The notes beneath the pieces were generated by a model, which had not been told where the DNA came from, did no database searches, and saw only the letters and a program-made list of their open reading frames with translations. 64,000 nt of DNA from Thermoanaerobaculia bacterium (GTDB lineage: Bacteria; Acidobacteriota; Thermoanaerobaculia; Thermoanaerobaculales; Sulfomarinibacteraceae), in NCBI GenBank assembly GCA_027061805.1, contig JAMOWA010000051.1:1-64000 (forward strand), written 5' to 3'. Both the position numbers and the translations under genes were made by a program. Position 1 is the first letter of the stretch. Each line of letters starts with the position of its first letter. Below, one piece after another: positions 43,776 through 51,889 of this stretch.

Positions 43776-44729
43776 TCACCGCTCGACGAACTGGCCCAGG
43801 GAGCGGAACTTCTTGTACCGCCGGTGGAGCAGCGTGTCGGGCTTCGTCCTCCGGAGCTCCCGGAGGTGCCGCCGGATGGAGGCCGCCACGAGCTCCGCCG
43901 CACCGGCGGGATCCATGTGGGCGCCGCCCGGCGGCTCGGGAATCACCTCGTCCACCACGCCCAGCTTCCTGAGGTCGGAGGCGGTGAGCCTCAGGGCCGC
44001 GGCGGCCTCCTCGGCCCTCGCCTGGTCCTTCCAGAGAATGGCGGCACAGCCCTCGGGCGAGATCACCGAGTACACCGCGTGCTCCAGCATGAGCACCCGG
44101 TCACCGATTCCCAGCGCCAGGGCCCCACCCGAGCCCCCCTCCCCGGTGACCACGATGACGATGGGGACGGGAAGTCGCGCCATGACCTCCAGGTTCCTGG
44201 CGATGGCCTCGGCCTGCCCCCGCTCCTCGGCATCAAGGCCGGGATAGGCCCCGGGCGTGTCGATGAAGGTGATCACGGGCCGCCCGAACCGGGCGGCCAT
44301 CTCCATGATCCTGAGTGCCTTGCGGTAGCCCTCGGGACGTGGCATCCCGAAGTTTCTCCGGACCTTCTCGGTGGTGGAGCGCCCCTTCTGGTGTCCCATG
44401 ACCGCCACGGGCTCCCCGTCGAACAGGGCAAAACCCGCGACGATGGCGGGATCGTCACCGAAGCACCGGTCACCGTGGAGCTCGGTGAACTCGTTCATGG
44501 TGCCGTGGATGAAGTCCAGCGTGTAGGGCCTCTCCGGATGCCGTGCCAGAAGGCACTGCTGCCAGGGCGTGAGGGAAGAGAAGACCCGGTCGATGGCCTC
44601 CTGGAGCTCCCTGCGAAGCTCCGCGATGGTCTCCTCACGGTCGAGGGTCGGGCTTCCCCCCTCCAGCTCGCGAAGCTTCTCGCGCACGCGCTCGACGGGT
44701 TCCAGGAACGGATAGGTGGGTACCGCCAT
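43776..44729 (-). CDS. accA: Acetyl-CoA carboxylase carboxyltransferase subunit alpha
   Basis: 317 residues. Forms the carboxyltransferase with AccD, making malonyl-CoA for fatty acid synthesis. Crotonase-like fold with PGAYPGLDAEERGQAEAIA, VVTGEGGSGGALALGIGD and AVYSVISPEGCAAILWKD, all conserved family blocks. Unlike many AccA proteins it has no obvious extra N-terminus. Own promoter candidate just upstream; 37 bp before the lptCA start. Confidence 0.97.
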   Translation of the reverse strand: MAVPTYPFLEPVERVREKLRELEGGSPTLDREETIAELRRELQEAIDRVFSSLTPWQQCLLARHPERPYTLDFIHGTMNEFTELHGDRCFGDDPAIVAGFALFDGEPVAVMGHQKGRSTTEKVRRNFGMPRPEGYRKALRIMEMAARFGRPVITFIDTPGAYPGLDAEERGQAEAIARNLEVMARLPVPIVIVVTGEGGSGGALALGIGDRVLMLEHAVYSVISPEGCAAILWKDQARAEEAAAALRLTASDLRKLGVVDEVIPEPPGGAHMDPAGAAELVAASIRRHLRELRRTKPDTLLHRRYKKFRSLGQFVER

Positions 44730-44735
44730 GGGGGG

Positions 44736-44765
44736 ACTCTACCAGAGACCCGTTCCAACTGTCAG
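44736..44765 (-). promoter_or_regulatory. Putative sigma-70 promoter of accA
   Basis: Minus-strand CTGACA (44765-44760) and TAGAGT (44741-44736), 18-bp spacer, ending 6 bp before the accA ATG, so the transcript would have almost no leader. The rest of the 183-bp gap to 44912 shows no gene I can support. Confidence 0.4.
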
Positions 44766-44912
44766 CCCGTGGTCCATCGGCCGCGACCGCCAGGAAAGGG
44801 CCGACCTCCCGGACAAGATCCTCATGTCCGTGATTCCCGATGCGTTCCACGCCGGGGGAAGCATCCTCCGCGGCGGTCTTCGTGGTCCGGCCCCCGGCAG
44901 ACATCGCTCCGT

Positions 44913-46136
44913 TCACGCCCCGTACTTCTGCAGCTTGCCCGCGTTGGCCAGGGCCAGCGGCAGGAGGTACCGGAGGTGGAGGCGCCCCAGGCCGCCCGCA
45001 GCACAGGCGGTCTCGCCGAAACGATCCACGGAGTCCCTCCGCACCCGGCCCGGCGCCCACAGGAGCGTGGGCACCGGGTGCCACGAGTGGGCCCTGTGGG
45101 GCACGGGCGTGGAGTGGTCCGCCGTCACCACCACGACCTCCGGGCGGAGATCGAGGACGTCAGGGAGCCACCGGTCCACCTGCTCGATGACCTCCACCTT
45201 GCGGTCGAAGTCCCCGTCCTCCCCCGCCTTGTCCGTGTACTTCACGTGGAGGAAGAAGTAGTCGTGACCCTCCCACCGGGCCGAGGCGGCCTCCGGGAGG
45301 GCGTCGAGCTCCGGGGGGGGCGGGGGCATGTCCATGCCCACGAGCCTGGCCAGTCCCCGGTACATGGGGTACTGGGCGATGCAGACGGGGCGGAGCCGAT
45401 ACCGTTCCTCGAGGGAGGGGATCTCCGGCTTCGTGTCGAAGCCCCGGAACAGGATGCCGTTGGCCCTGGCCTCTCCGGCGAGAAGCGTCCTGACCTGGGC
45501 CTCGATCCGGTTCACGATGGCCGCGGTCCGCTCGGAGGCCTCGTCCTCGCCCCGTGCCGGGAGGGGGGGCGACCCCGTCACCTGGGGATCGGTGTCGGCC
45601 ACCCGGTGCCCCAGGCCTTCCCCCCGGAGGACCAGGAGCCCGCGATGTTCGGCCACGGTGCGGAAGAACACGCGGATGCCCGGCTCGCCCGGGTCGACCT
45701 TCTCCTGGAGGAGACGGGTGAGCCGCTCGTTCTCGGAGGTGGGGATCCGGCCCGCCCGGCGGTCCACGATGGCTCCACTGGAATCCAGCGTGCAGTAGTT
45801 GAAGCGCGCCGCCACGTCGCCGGGCTCCAGGGGGAAATCGATGCCCAGCGCCGCGAGCACGCCCCGCCCCACCAGCCACTCCAGAGGATCGTACCCGAAG
45901 AGCCCCAGGTGGCCCGGTCCGGAGCCCGGCGTGATCCCCGGAGCGACCGGGTCGAAGAGGCCGCAGGCCCCCTCGGCGGCGAGCCTGTCGAGGTTGGGCG
46001 CCCTGGCGGCCTCCAGGGGCGTCACGCCGTCCGGTCCGCCCAGGTCTCCCAGGCCGTCGAACACGAGGAACACGATCCTCGAATCGGTCCGGTGTGCCAG
46101 CTTCCCGTAGGTGTCCTCTTCTCGTGTCCAGCCCAT
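44913..46136 (-). CDS. apgM: 2,3-bisphosphoglycerate-independent phosphoglycerate mutase, archaeal (ApgM) type
   Basis: 407 residues of the alkaline-phosphatase superfamily, interconverting 3- and 2-phosphoglycerate with two metal ions. FLVFDGLGDL (Asp27) binds metal, TPGSGPGHLGLFGYDP contains the phospho-acceptor Ser, and TADHSTPVPHRAHSWHPVP carries further ligands. This is the ApgM family of archaea and some bacteria, not the longer iPGM (GpmI). The ATG at 46136 follows GGGGAGGTGGAGC; a TAGAAT -10-like box lies at 46168-46163. Confidence 0.93.
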   Translation of the reverse strand: MGWTREEDTYGKLAHRTDSRIVFLVFDGLGDLGGPDGVTPLEAARAPNLDRLAAEGACGLFDPVAPGITPGSGPGHLGLFGYDPLEWLVGRGVLAALGIDFPLEPGDVAARFNYCTLDSSGAIVDRRAGRIPTSENERLTRLLQEKVDPGEPGIRVFFRTVAEHRGLLVLRGEGLGHRVADTDPQVTGSPPLPARGEDEASERTAAIVNRIEAQVRTLLAGEARANGILFRGFDTKPEIPSLEERYRLRPVCIAQYPMYRGLARLVGMDMPPPPPELDALPEAASARWEGHDYFFLHVKYTDKAGEDGDFDRKVEVIEQVDRWLPDVLDLRPEVVVVTADHSTPVPHRAHSWHPVPTLLWAPGRVRRDSVDRFGETACAAGGLGRLHLRYLLPLALANAGKLQKYGA

Positions 46137-46230
46137 GCTCCACCTCCCCTCGCGTGCAGGGCATTCTACCTCCGCCCGGGCCGCGGGGCCTCCCGGACCG
46201 GCGGACCGGGTCCCGCCACGCTCTCCGGGC

Positions 46231-46259
46231 TTGCCGGGTCCACTGCGGGGACCTACGTT
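46231..46259 (+). promoter_or_regulatory. Putative promoter of small ORF at 46276
   Basis: TTGCCG (46231-46236) and TACGTT (46254-46259) with the ideal 17-bp spacer, just upstream of the small gene. Moderate matches only. Confidence 0.35.
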
Positions 46260-46275
46260 GAATGTGGGGGTGGCC

Positions 46276-46449
46276 ATGAGTGGACCGGAGCACACTGCGG
46301 GATGGACGGTGGTCCTCGTGAGGCCCGAGGACGAGACAGTTGTCTTCGCCGGGGAGCTCGAGGATTGCGAGGACTGGCTTGCGCTCAACGGTGACACCTG
46401 GGAGGACGGTCACCTGGAGATCCGGCCCGCGGGGGTCCCTGAGTCCTGA
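46276..46449 (+). CDS. Small acidic hypothetical protein
   Basis: 57 residues, acidic and Trp-containing (VVLVRPEDETVVFAGELEDCEDWLALNGD), no recognised family. The ATG follows GGGGGTGG and a plausible promoter, and the ORF ends 2 bp before the MITE-like element. It is the only plus-strand gene I support between 26.3 and 60.7 kb. The amino-acid composition looks like a real soluble protein, but conservation is unknown. Confidence 0.45.
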   Translation: MSGPEHTAGWTVVLVRPEDETVVFAGELEDCEDWLALNGDTWEDGHLEIRPAGVPES

Positions 46450-46450
46450 C

Positions 46451-46633
46451 CCGGATCATCCAGCAGGGTCCGTGGCGAGCAGCGGTGCGAGGCCGCGCCG
46501 CCCGGGGTGGTGTTCTCGGAAGGCGAGGGAGCGTTGCCGCGCGTCACGCAGCGTCACGCAACCGCGTCGAGACAATGCCGCCAGGAATGGCGGGTCGCGC
46601 CGCACACTCGAGCAGCCATCATGAATGATCCGG
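46451..46633. mobile_element. MITE-like element, copy 2 with intact terminal inverted repeats
   Basis: A 183-bp element bounded by CCGGATCATCCA (46451-46462) and TGAATGATCCGG (46622-46633), inverted repeats matching 11 of 12. Its interior aligns with the copy at 32846-33021, same orientation. It starts 2 bp after one stop codon and its right end supplies the last codons and stop of the PP2C gene, so insertion may have replaced that gene's original 3' end. No encoded transposase. Confidence 0.65.
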
Positions 46634-47419
46634 ACCACGTCGGGCGCGAAGCAGCACCACGGTGATGTTGTCATTGCCTCCGTACCGGTTCGCCTCCACC
46701 AGGAGCCGGTTCCCCAGCTCGTCGAGGGGTCCTCCCCTCTCCAGGAAGCTGGCAATCTGCTCGTCCGGGAGCATGCTGTTGAGCCCGTCCGAGCACAGGA
46801 GGTACAGGTCGCCGGGCAGCAGGTCCGTCTCCAGGATGTCCACCCGAGGCGTGCTGCTGCCGCCCAGGGCCTGGGTCACCACGTTCTTGAGAGGATGGGA
46901 GCGTGCCGCCTTCTCCGAGAGGAACCCGGCAGCCATCTGCTCGTGGACCCAGGAATGGTCCATGGTGAGCAGCTCCAGCTCGCCGTTCCGGAAGCGGTAG
47001 GCCCTGCTGTCCCCCACGTGGCCGACCACCAGCTGGTCGGTACCTGGCGGCTGGATGACCACCACCACCGTGGTCCCCATGCCCTCCAGGGACTCGTCGT
47101 GGATCACGGCTTCCGTGACCCGCTCGTGGCCGGCGAGGATGGCCTCCCTGAGAAGGTCGGGTACCCCGGTGGCCTCGAGGTTGCGGCCCGGCGGCCAGGT
47201 CCCATCGTCCATTCCGGTGGCGATCCGGAACACCTTCCGGATCTCCTCTGCGGCCAGCTTCGACGCCACCTCGCCCGCGGCATGGCCTCCCATGCCATCC
47301 GCAACGAGGTAGACCCCGGCCTCGCGATCGATGAGGAAGACATCCTCGTTGAGGCGCCGCTTCATCCCGACGTCGGTTCCGCCCCAGACCTCGAGCCCGC
47401 CGGTGCCAGCGCTCCCCAT
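46619..47419 (-). CDS. PP2C-type Ser/Thr protein phosphatase
   Basis: 266-residue soluble phosphatase removing phosphate from Ser/Thr, metal-dependent. Motifs DVGMKRRLNEDVF, LVADGMGGHAAGE, GTTVVVV, HVGDSRAYR, LLCSDGLNSM and GGNDNITVVLL are the ordered PP2C signatures. Its last residues (GPDHS) are encoded inside the MITE-like element. Lies 4 bp downstream of the dnaJ-TPR gene. Likely counterpart of PknB-type kinases such as 17766-20420. Confidence 0.94.
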   Translation of the reverse strand: MGSAGTGGLEVWGGTDVGMKRRLNEDVFLIDREAGVYLVADGMGGHAAGEVASKLAAEEIRKVFRIATGMDDGTWPPGRNLEATGVPDLLREAILAGHERVTEAVIHDESLEGMGTTVVVVIQPPGTDQLVVGHVGDSRAYRFRNGELELLTMDHSWVHEQMAAGFLSEKAARSHPLKNVVTQALGGSSTPRVDILETDLLPGDLYLLCSDGLNSMLPDEQIASFLERGGPLDELGNRLLVEANRYGGNDNITVVLLRARRGPDHS

Positions 47420-47423
47420 GCCG

Positions 47424-48095
47424 TCACCCTCTCCTCTTCAGGCGCCCGAGAAGCCCTCCATCGGACTGGGAGGGCTGCTTCTCCTTCTTCTCGAGCCGTG
47501 CGAGGATCTCGCCGGCCCGCTGGTTCGTGCGGTCCACCGCCAGCACGTCGGCGGCAAGCCTCCGGGCCCGCAGCGCCATGCCATTCGCCTCGAAGGCCCT
47601 GGCGGTCTCGACCTTCATGGCGAGGTTGTCCGGCTCCAGCTGGACCGCACGGTCCAGGTGCCTGAGTGCGGGGCCCTGCTGGTCGGGCAGCCTGAGGAGC
47701 GTCATGCCGAGAAAGTAGTGGGCCCTGGAGTTCGTCTCGTCATGATGGATGGCGAGCTCCAGGTGCTCCCTGGCCTCCACGAGGTTCCCGTTCTTGAACT
47801 CCTGCGCCCCCCTGGCAGCAAGCCTCTGGGCGATCTCCCGGGGGTCGCGCTTCTTGGCCTCGTCGGTTCCGAGGGAGAGCTCCTTGTCGTACCTGTCCCG
47901 TGACCCGGGGTGTCCGAGCACGTTGAACGCCTCGGTGATCTCCTGGAACCTCGTCTCGGCATCGGCCCTCCTGTCCGGAGGATAGCGGTCCGGGTGGTAC
48001 TTGATCGTCAGCTGACGGAATGCGGCCCGAATCTCGTCCTCGGTGGCATCCTGCCTGACCCCAAGCACGTCGTACAGTGTGACCCTCGTGCTCAT
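47424..48095 (-). CDS. J-domain protein with TPR repeats
   Basis: 223 residues. The N-terminal J domain (~5-70) has the HPD motif (YHPDRYPPD) needed to stimulate DnaK. The C-terminal ~130 residues are TPR-like (VEAREHLELAIHHDETNSRAHY, ALRHLDRAVQLEPDNLAMKV). Lacks the Gly/Phe and zinc regions of DnaJ, so it is a specialised co-chaperone. GGTGGAGATGGG precedes the ATG. Transcribed with the PP2C gene. Confidence 0.9.
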   Translation of the reverse strand: MSTRVTLYDVLGVRQDATEDEIRAAFRQLTIKYHPDRYPPDRRADAETRFQEITEAFNVLGHPGSRDRYDKELSLGTDEAKKRDPREIAQRLAARGAQEFKNGNLVEAREHLELAIHHDETNSRAHYFLGMTLLRLPDQQGPALRHLDRAVQLEPDNLAMKVETARAFEANGMALRARRLAADVLAVDRTNQRAGEILARLEKKEKQPSQSDGGLLGRLKRRG

Positions 48096-48180
48096 CTGGT
48101 ACCCATCTCCACCTTAGAAATCCAACCTGTTCAGCACGTTTCTACCATAGCAAGATACCGAGGGCAACATGCACCCCATG

Positions 48181-49260
48181 TCAACGCCTGCGCGAGTACA
48201 TGCGGGCGGCCTGCTGACGGACCGCAGGATGGATGTTCCGGTTCATTCCCAGTTGCTTGAGGTGGCGGTGGTTCATGCGCGGCAGCAGGTGCAGGGCGAT
48301 CCGGATGGGGGTCTTGGGGTTCTGAAGCAGGGCGTGGACCACGGAGTACCGCCTGAGCCAGCGGGGATTCTGCGCGATGAGGCGGATCACCTCGTCGGAC
48401 ACGCTCCGGGACGATGCGAAGCTCTCGATCTCGGACTGCGTGAGCTTGGGGCTTGCCAGGACAGCCCGGGCCACGAGCCGGTTTCTCGAGTTGATGAGGA
48501 TCGAGCGTTCCTCCCGGCTTCCCTTCAGGCCCGTGATGATCTTCTCGTGGGTCGTCATCAGCAGGATCCTGGCGAAGATGCTCTCACCCCGGGCCTCCGC
48601 CTCCCGGGCGAGCGCCATGTCCTCTGCCTCGGGAACGGCCAGCTCGCCCTCGGCCGGGATGTGCGAACCGATGGCCCTGAGGGCCTGCAGCGACTCCTCC
48701 ACGCTGGGCCCGGCCTCCGGAAGCTCCAGGGAGTCGGTCTGCTCGGCGGCCTTCCGGATGAACTCGTCCTCGAACTCCTTGACCCGCCTGAGAACGATCT
48801 TCGTGACCTGCGGGTTCGCCCGCAGGTCCTCCAGGATGTCCAGGCAGGCCAGAAGCCGGACCTGGTTGGTGATGACGATGTCCTGGACCAGGGGCGTCCC
48901 GTGACGGGCCAGCATCCTGAGCGTCTCGTCCGAGGCGTTGGGGTGCTGGGCGATGGCGGCCCAGATCTTCTCGTCCTCCCTCCGGATCCGCGCCAGGAGG
49001 TCCAGCTCCAGGGAGCCGATGGAATCGAGCTCGAGCCACGCAAGGATGACCTCCTCCGGCTGCTCGGAGACCGAGGCGTTGGCCAGCGCCGCGAGCTCCC
49101 CGTCCGGGTCAGAGCTCAGGATGATCTGGAGGCGCAGGAGGTCCTCGCGGGAGACGGGGAGAAGGCCCTGGGCGGCGAAGAGCCTGACCTGCCGGGGGAC
49201 CATGCCCTTCTGGATGCCATCGATGAGCTGGTCGATGGTCTGGATGGGCCTCTCAGTCAT
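48181..49260 (-). CDS. Alpha-helical repeat protein (HEAT-like), paralogue of 50080-50823
   Basis: About 359 residues from the ATG at 49260 (an earlier in-frame start at 49275 is possible). Almost entirely helical, built from repeats of the form LIAQNPRWLRRYSVVHALLQ / NPKTPIRIALHLLPRM, which match repeats in the gene two places upstream. No catalytic motif. The central part is more charged and acidic. Overlaps the RodZ-like gene by 8 bp. Probably a protein-interaction scaffold; no function assigned. Confidence 0.7.
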   Translation of the reverse strand: MTERPIQTIDQLIDGIQKGMVPRQVRLFAAQGLLPVSREDLLRLQIILSSDPDGELAALANASVSEQPEEVILAWLELDSIGSLELDLLARIRREDEKIWAAIAQHPNASDETLRMLARHGTPLVQDIVITNQVRLLACLDILEDLRANPQVTKIVLRRVKEFEDEFIRKAAEQTDSLELPEAGPSVEESLQALRAIGSHIPAEGELAVPEAEDMALAREAEARGESIFARILLMTTHEKIITGLKGSREERSILINSRNRLVARAVLASPKLTQSEIESFASSRSVSDEVIRLIAQNPRWLRRYSVVHALLQNPKTPIRIALHLLPRMNHRHLKQLGMNRNIHPAVRQQAARMYSRRR

Positions 49261-50080
49261 TTCCGTTCCCGGCACGGATCTCGCGAAGACCCTCGCGCGT
49301 CAGCTCGAAATGGGCAACACGTCCCTGCAGCCCCAGCCGGTCCCACGAGCGGTTCCCCATCTCCACGATGGCGGCTCCGGCGTTTCCCACGGTCAGGCGC
49401 ACCGGGGGGGGAAGGGTCAGCTCCAGGCGTTCACCCCCGAAGAGGAGCTTCTGCTCGCTCCGCCCCTGTCCGTCCCTGTAGCGGATCCAGCACTCGGCAC
49501 CCTCGGGAATCCGCACTGCGAACCGGAGGTTCCGGCTCTCCGCTTCCTCCACGGAATCCTCCGGTACCAGTGTCGGGAGAAATGCCGTCGGAGAGGGCCG
49601 GGGCACGCCGGTCGGGGACGCGGTCGGAGTGGCTGCGATGGTCACCGCCTCGAGCTCGGAACGTGACCGGCTCAGTGTCCGCCCGATGAGGTAGGCCACA
49701 ATGGCAAGCAGCAGGAGCGCGAGAACGGCAGGAACCACAACGTTCCACCGGATGGTCCGGGGAGCCACCGTCTCCGCGACCCGGAGCGCCGGATGGGAGC
49801 CGGACCTGAGCTCGAACCGGGCCCAGGCCTCATCGAACCAGTGGCCGAGCCGCTGCTCGTCGAACCCGATGGTCCGTGCATACTGGAGCACGAAATTCCG
49901 CGAGAAGATCCTTTCCGGAAGGTACTGGAACTTCCCGTCCTCCATGGCATGGAGGATCCTCTTCGAGATCTTGGTCTCGGCCGCAATGTCGTCCAGCGAC
50001 AGCCCGGCGCTCTCGCGGAGTCTGCGGAGCTCCTCGCCGAAGGTCTCGGGATGATTGGGGGAGCCTGAAGATGCAGCCAT
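49253..50080 (-). CDS. RodZ-like protein (cytoplasmic HTH, single TM, periplasmic domain)
   Basis: 275 residues. The N-terminal HTH_25 domain (~12-80; FGEELRRLRESAGLSLDDIA, FVLQYARTIGFD) is typical of RodZ, a cell-shape protein linking MreB to the elongasome. A membrane helix lies at ~112-133, then a Pro/Thr linker (~145-170) and a C-terminal DUF4115-like beta domain (AECWIRYRDGQGRSEQKLLFGGERLEL). The ATG at 50080 overlaps the upstream stop (TGATG). mreB is not in the window. Confidence 0.88.
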   Translation of the reverse strand: MAASSGSPNHPETFGEELRRLRESAGLSLDDIAAETKISKRILHAMEDGKFQYLPERIFSRNFVLQYARTIGFDEQRLGHWFDEAWARFELRSGSHPALRVAETVAPRTIRWNVVVPAVLALLLLAIVAYLIGRTLSRSRSELEAVTIAATPTASPTGVPRPSPTAFLPTLVPEDSVEEAESRNLRFAVRIPEGAECWIRYRDGQGRSEQKLLFGGERLELTLPPPVRLTVGNAGAAIVEMGNRSWDRLGLQGRVAHFELTREGLREIRAGNGND

Positions 50081-50823
50081 CAACGCAGCATTGTACCATC
50101 ATCTTCTTCTTGTGGCACCGACCTTTTCCGCCCGGCCAGCTCCCGCGCGGCCGTCCGCACTCCCTCGGGCACGTCCGGCCGTGCGGCGAGGCCCTGGAGC
50201 TCGGCGAGGCCGAGCTCCACCAGGAGGCTCAGCGCCAGTGGCAGGGGCAGTGCGGGGTGGGCGGCCATCCTCAGGCGGACCGTCCGGACCCTCCCCCACC
50301 GCCGGTGCCGCGTGACGGCCACCAGAACCTCCGTGGCGGTCCGGTCCCTGTTCAGGAGCAGCAGGACGTCGTTCTCCACGAGCCTGGGGTTGTCCAGCAG
50401 GGCCAGCTGCACCCTGGGCTGGTCGGTGGCGATGAGGGTCTGGAGCAGGGGACGGTGGGCGAGGCGGGCCAGGGCGACCACCTCGCCCAGCGCCATCTGC
50501 GGCAGCCGGTTGAGGAGGCGGCGTTCCGCCTGGCGGCGCACCATGGGCGGCGTCCTGGGGTTCTGTGCCAGGTGCAGCAGGGAGAGCCACGGAAGGTTGG
50601 CCAGGAGGTTGAGGGCCCTCGAGAACCCCATGCCCTGGAAGCCCGCGAGGCGCTCACGGACCACGTGGGAGGAGAGCCAGCGCCGGTTCTCCAGGATGCG
50701 CTCGGCGATCTCGGCCGTGCAGTAGGGGTTTCGCAACACCTCCAGCACGGCCCCCTCGTCGAGCTCCCCGGACCGGACCAGGTCGAGCAGCTCGGGGGTC
50801 GCCATGTCCGCGATCCGTGTCAT
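50080..50823 (-). CDS. Alpha-helical repeat protein (HEAT-like), paralogue of 48181-49260
   Basis: 247 residues of helical repeats (e.g. LLHLAQNPRTPPMVRRQAERRLL, LRMAAHPALPLPLALSLLVELGL, LAARPDVPEGVRTAARELAG). The NP-x-T-P/P-x-x-R pattern resembles the paralogue downstream of the rodZ-like gene. AGGATGGGTCC precedes the ATG; a second ATG lies 18 bp in. Coupled to the rodZ-like gene by a TGATG junction, so the three are probably one functional unit. Confidence 0.7.
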   Translation of the reverse strand: MTRIADMATPELLDLVRSGELDEGAVLEVLRNPYCTAEIAERILENRRWLSSHVVRERLAGFQGMGFSRALNLLANLPWLSLLHLAQNPRTPPMVRRQAERRLLNRLPQMALGEVVALARLAHRPLLQTLIATDQPRVQLALLDNPRLVENDVLLLLNRDRTATEVLVAVTRHRRWGRVRTVRLRMAAHPALPLPLALSLLVELGLAELQGLAARPDVPEGVRTAARELAGRKRSVPQEEDDGTMLR

Positions 50824-50869
50824 GGACCCATCCTAACGGCAACCGGCAACCCGGCGCCCCCGGCCTCCC

Positions 50870-51889
50870 CTACTCCGCCTCTCCGCCCTCCGGGGGGCCG
50901 AGGATGGACCGCAGGCGGTGGCGGAGGTGGACGACCTCGAGCCCCGCCACACCGGCCTCGTCACCGGGCACCCTCCTGAGGGCGTGCTTGGTGAAGGCCA
51001 GGCGCGTCAGCAGCCGGGTGAGCACGGCCCGTTCCTCCCTGGAGGGCCACCAGCCCGTCCGGATCCGACGCCGGTAGTGGGGCACGATCTCCGCGACCCA
51101 CTCCGGCAGGACACCCAGCTCGACCTCCTCTCGGAGCTCCCGGAGGAGGATGCGGTGCTCCGCCAGCAGCGCAACGGCGAACGCGACCACCAGGCAGCCC
51201 TCCAGGACGATCACCGCGATCACCACCACGCCCAGGGAGGCCGGCTCGGGGCCGAGCACGGAGAACGAGGTCAGCGCGAGGTTCCATGCACCGTGGAGGA
51301 CGCCGGCCAGGGCCAGGCCCGAGACGATCCACAGGAAGCGACGTCCCCATCCCCGGCTGACCTGCGCCGCGCCGAGGAACCCGCCGAAGGTGCAGGTGGC
51401 CAGGGCGTGGACCCCGGCGCTCAGCACCGTCCGGATCAGCATCATCGCCGCCACGTCACCCGGAGCCGCCCCCCGGCCGGTGGCCACGACGCCGTAGAGC
51501 AGGTTCTCGGTGGCCGCGAACCCCAGCCCCACCGCGGCGCCGTACACCATCCCGTCCGTGGGCCCGTCCATCTGGCGGGTCAGGGCCACGAGCACGAGCA
51601 GTCCCAGCGCCTTGGCACCCTCCTCCACGAACGGTCCGGTCCAGACCGCCCCGGCCACGCCCGTGAGGAAGGGCCCGAGGTTCCCGGAGTGCAGGCCGGC
51701 GATGGCGGTCTCCAACCCGACGGCGAGCATCGGTGCCGCCAGGGCCCCCCAGAGCCACATGGCACCCACGAGCCTGATGGGCTCCCGCTCGTAGCGGTCC
51801 ATCCACCAGGCCAGGAGGACCACCAGGGCCAGGACCGACACGCTGACGAGCATGGGGAGGAGTGCGGCGACCGCGAGGGAGGCGTTCAC
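50870..51889 (-). CDS. PrsW-family intramembrane metalloprotease
   Basis: About 339 residues with eight or so membrane helices and the glutamate/histidine motifs of the PrsW/CAAX-like family: GPFVEEGAKALG, AATENLLYG, GVHALATCTFGG and GVLHGAWNL. PrsW of Bacillus cleaves an anti-sigma factor; no such partner is adjacent. The cytoplasmic C-terminal region (~265-339) is charged. I use the GTG at 51889 because it overlaps the ribF stop (GTGA); an upstream in-frame start at 51934 lies inside ribF. Confidence 0.9.
   Translation of the reverse strand: MNASLAVAALLPMLVSVSVLALVVLLAWWMDRYEREPIRLVGAMWLWGALAAPMLAVGLETAIAGLHSGNLGPFLTGVAGAVWTGPFVEEGAKALGLLVLVALTRQMDGPTDGMVYGAAVGLGFAATENLLYGVVATGRGAAPGDVAAMMLIRTVLSAGVHALATCTFGGFLGAAQVSRGWGRRFLWIVSGLALAGVLHGAWNLALTSFSVLGPEPASLGVVVIAVIVLEGCLVVAFAVALLAEHRILLRELREEVELGVLPEWVAEIVPHYRRRIRTGWWPSREERAVLTRLLTRLAFTKHALRRVPGDEAGVAGLEVVHLRHRLRSILGPPEGGEAE

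Noticed and set aside
44730..44912. Short minus-strand frame or tRNA between apgM and accA
   Set aside because: No ribosome site, biased composition, and no cloverleaf; only a promoter is supportable.
48096..48180. tRNA or small RNA in the gap after the helical-repeat gene
   Set aside because: I could not form acceptor and T-arm pairings; it probably just holds the dnaJ-TPR promoter (TATGGT).
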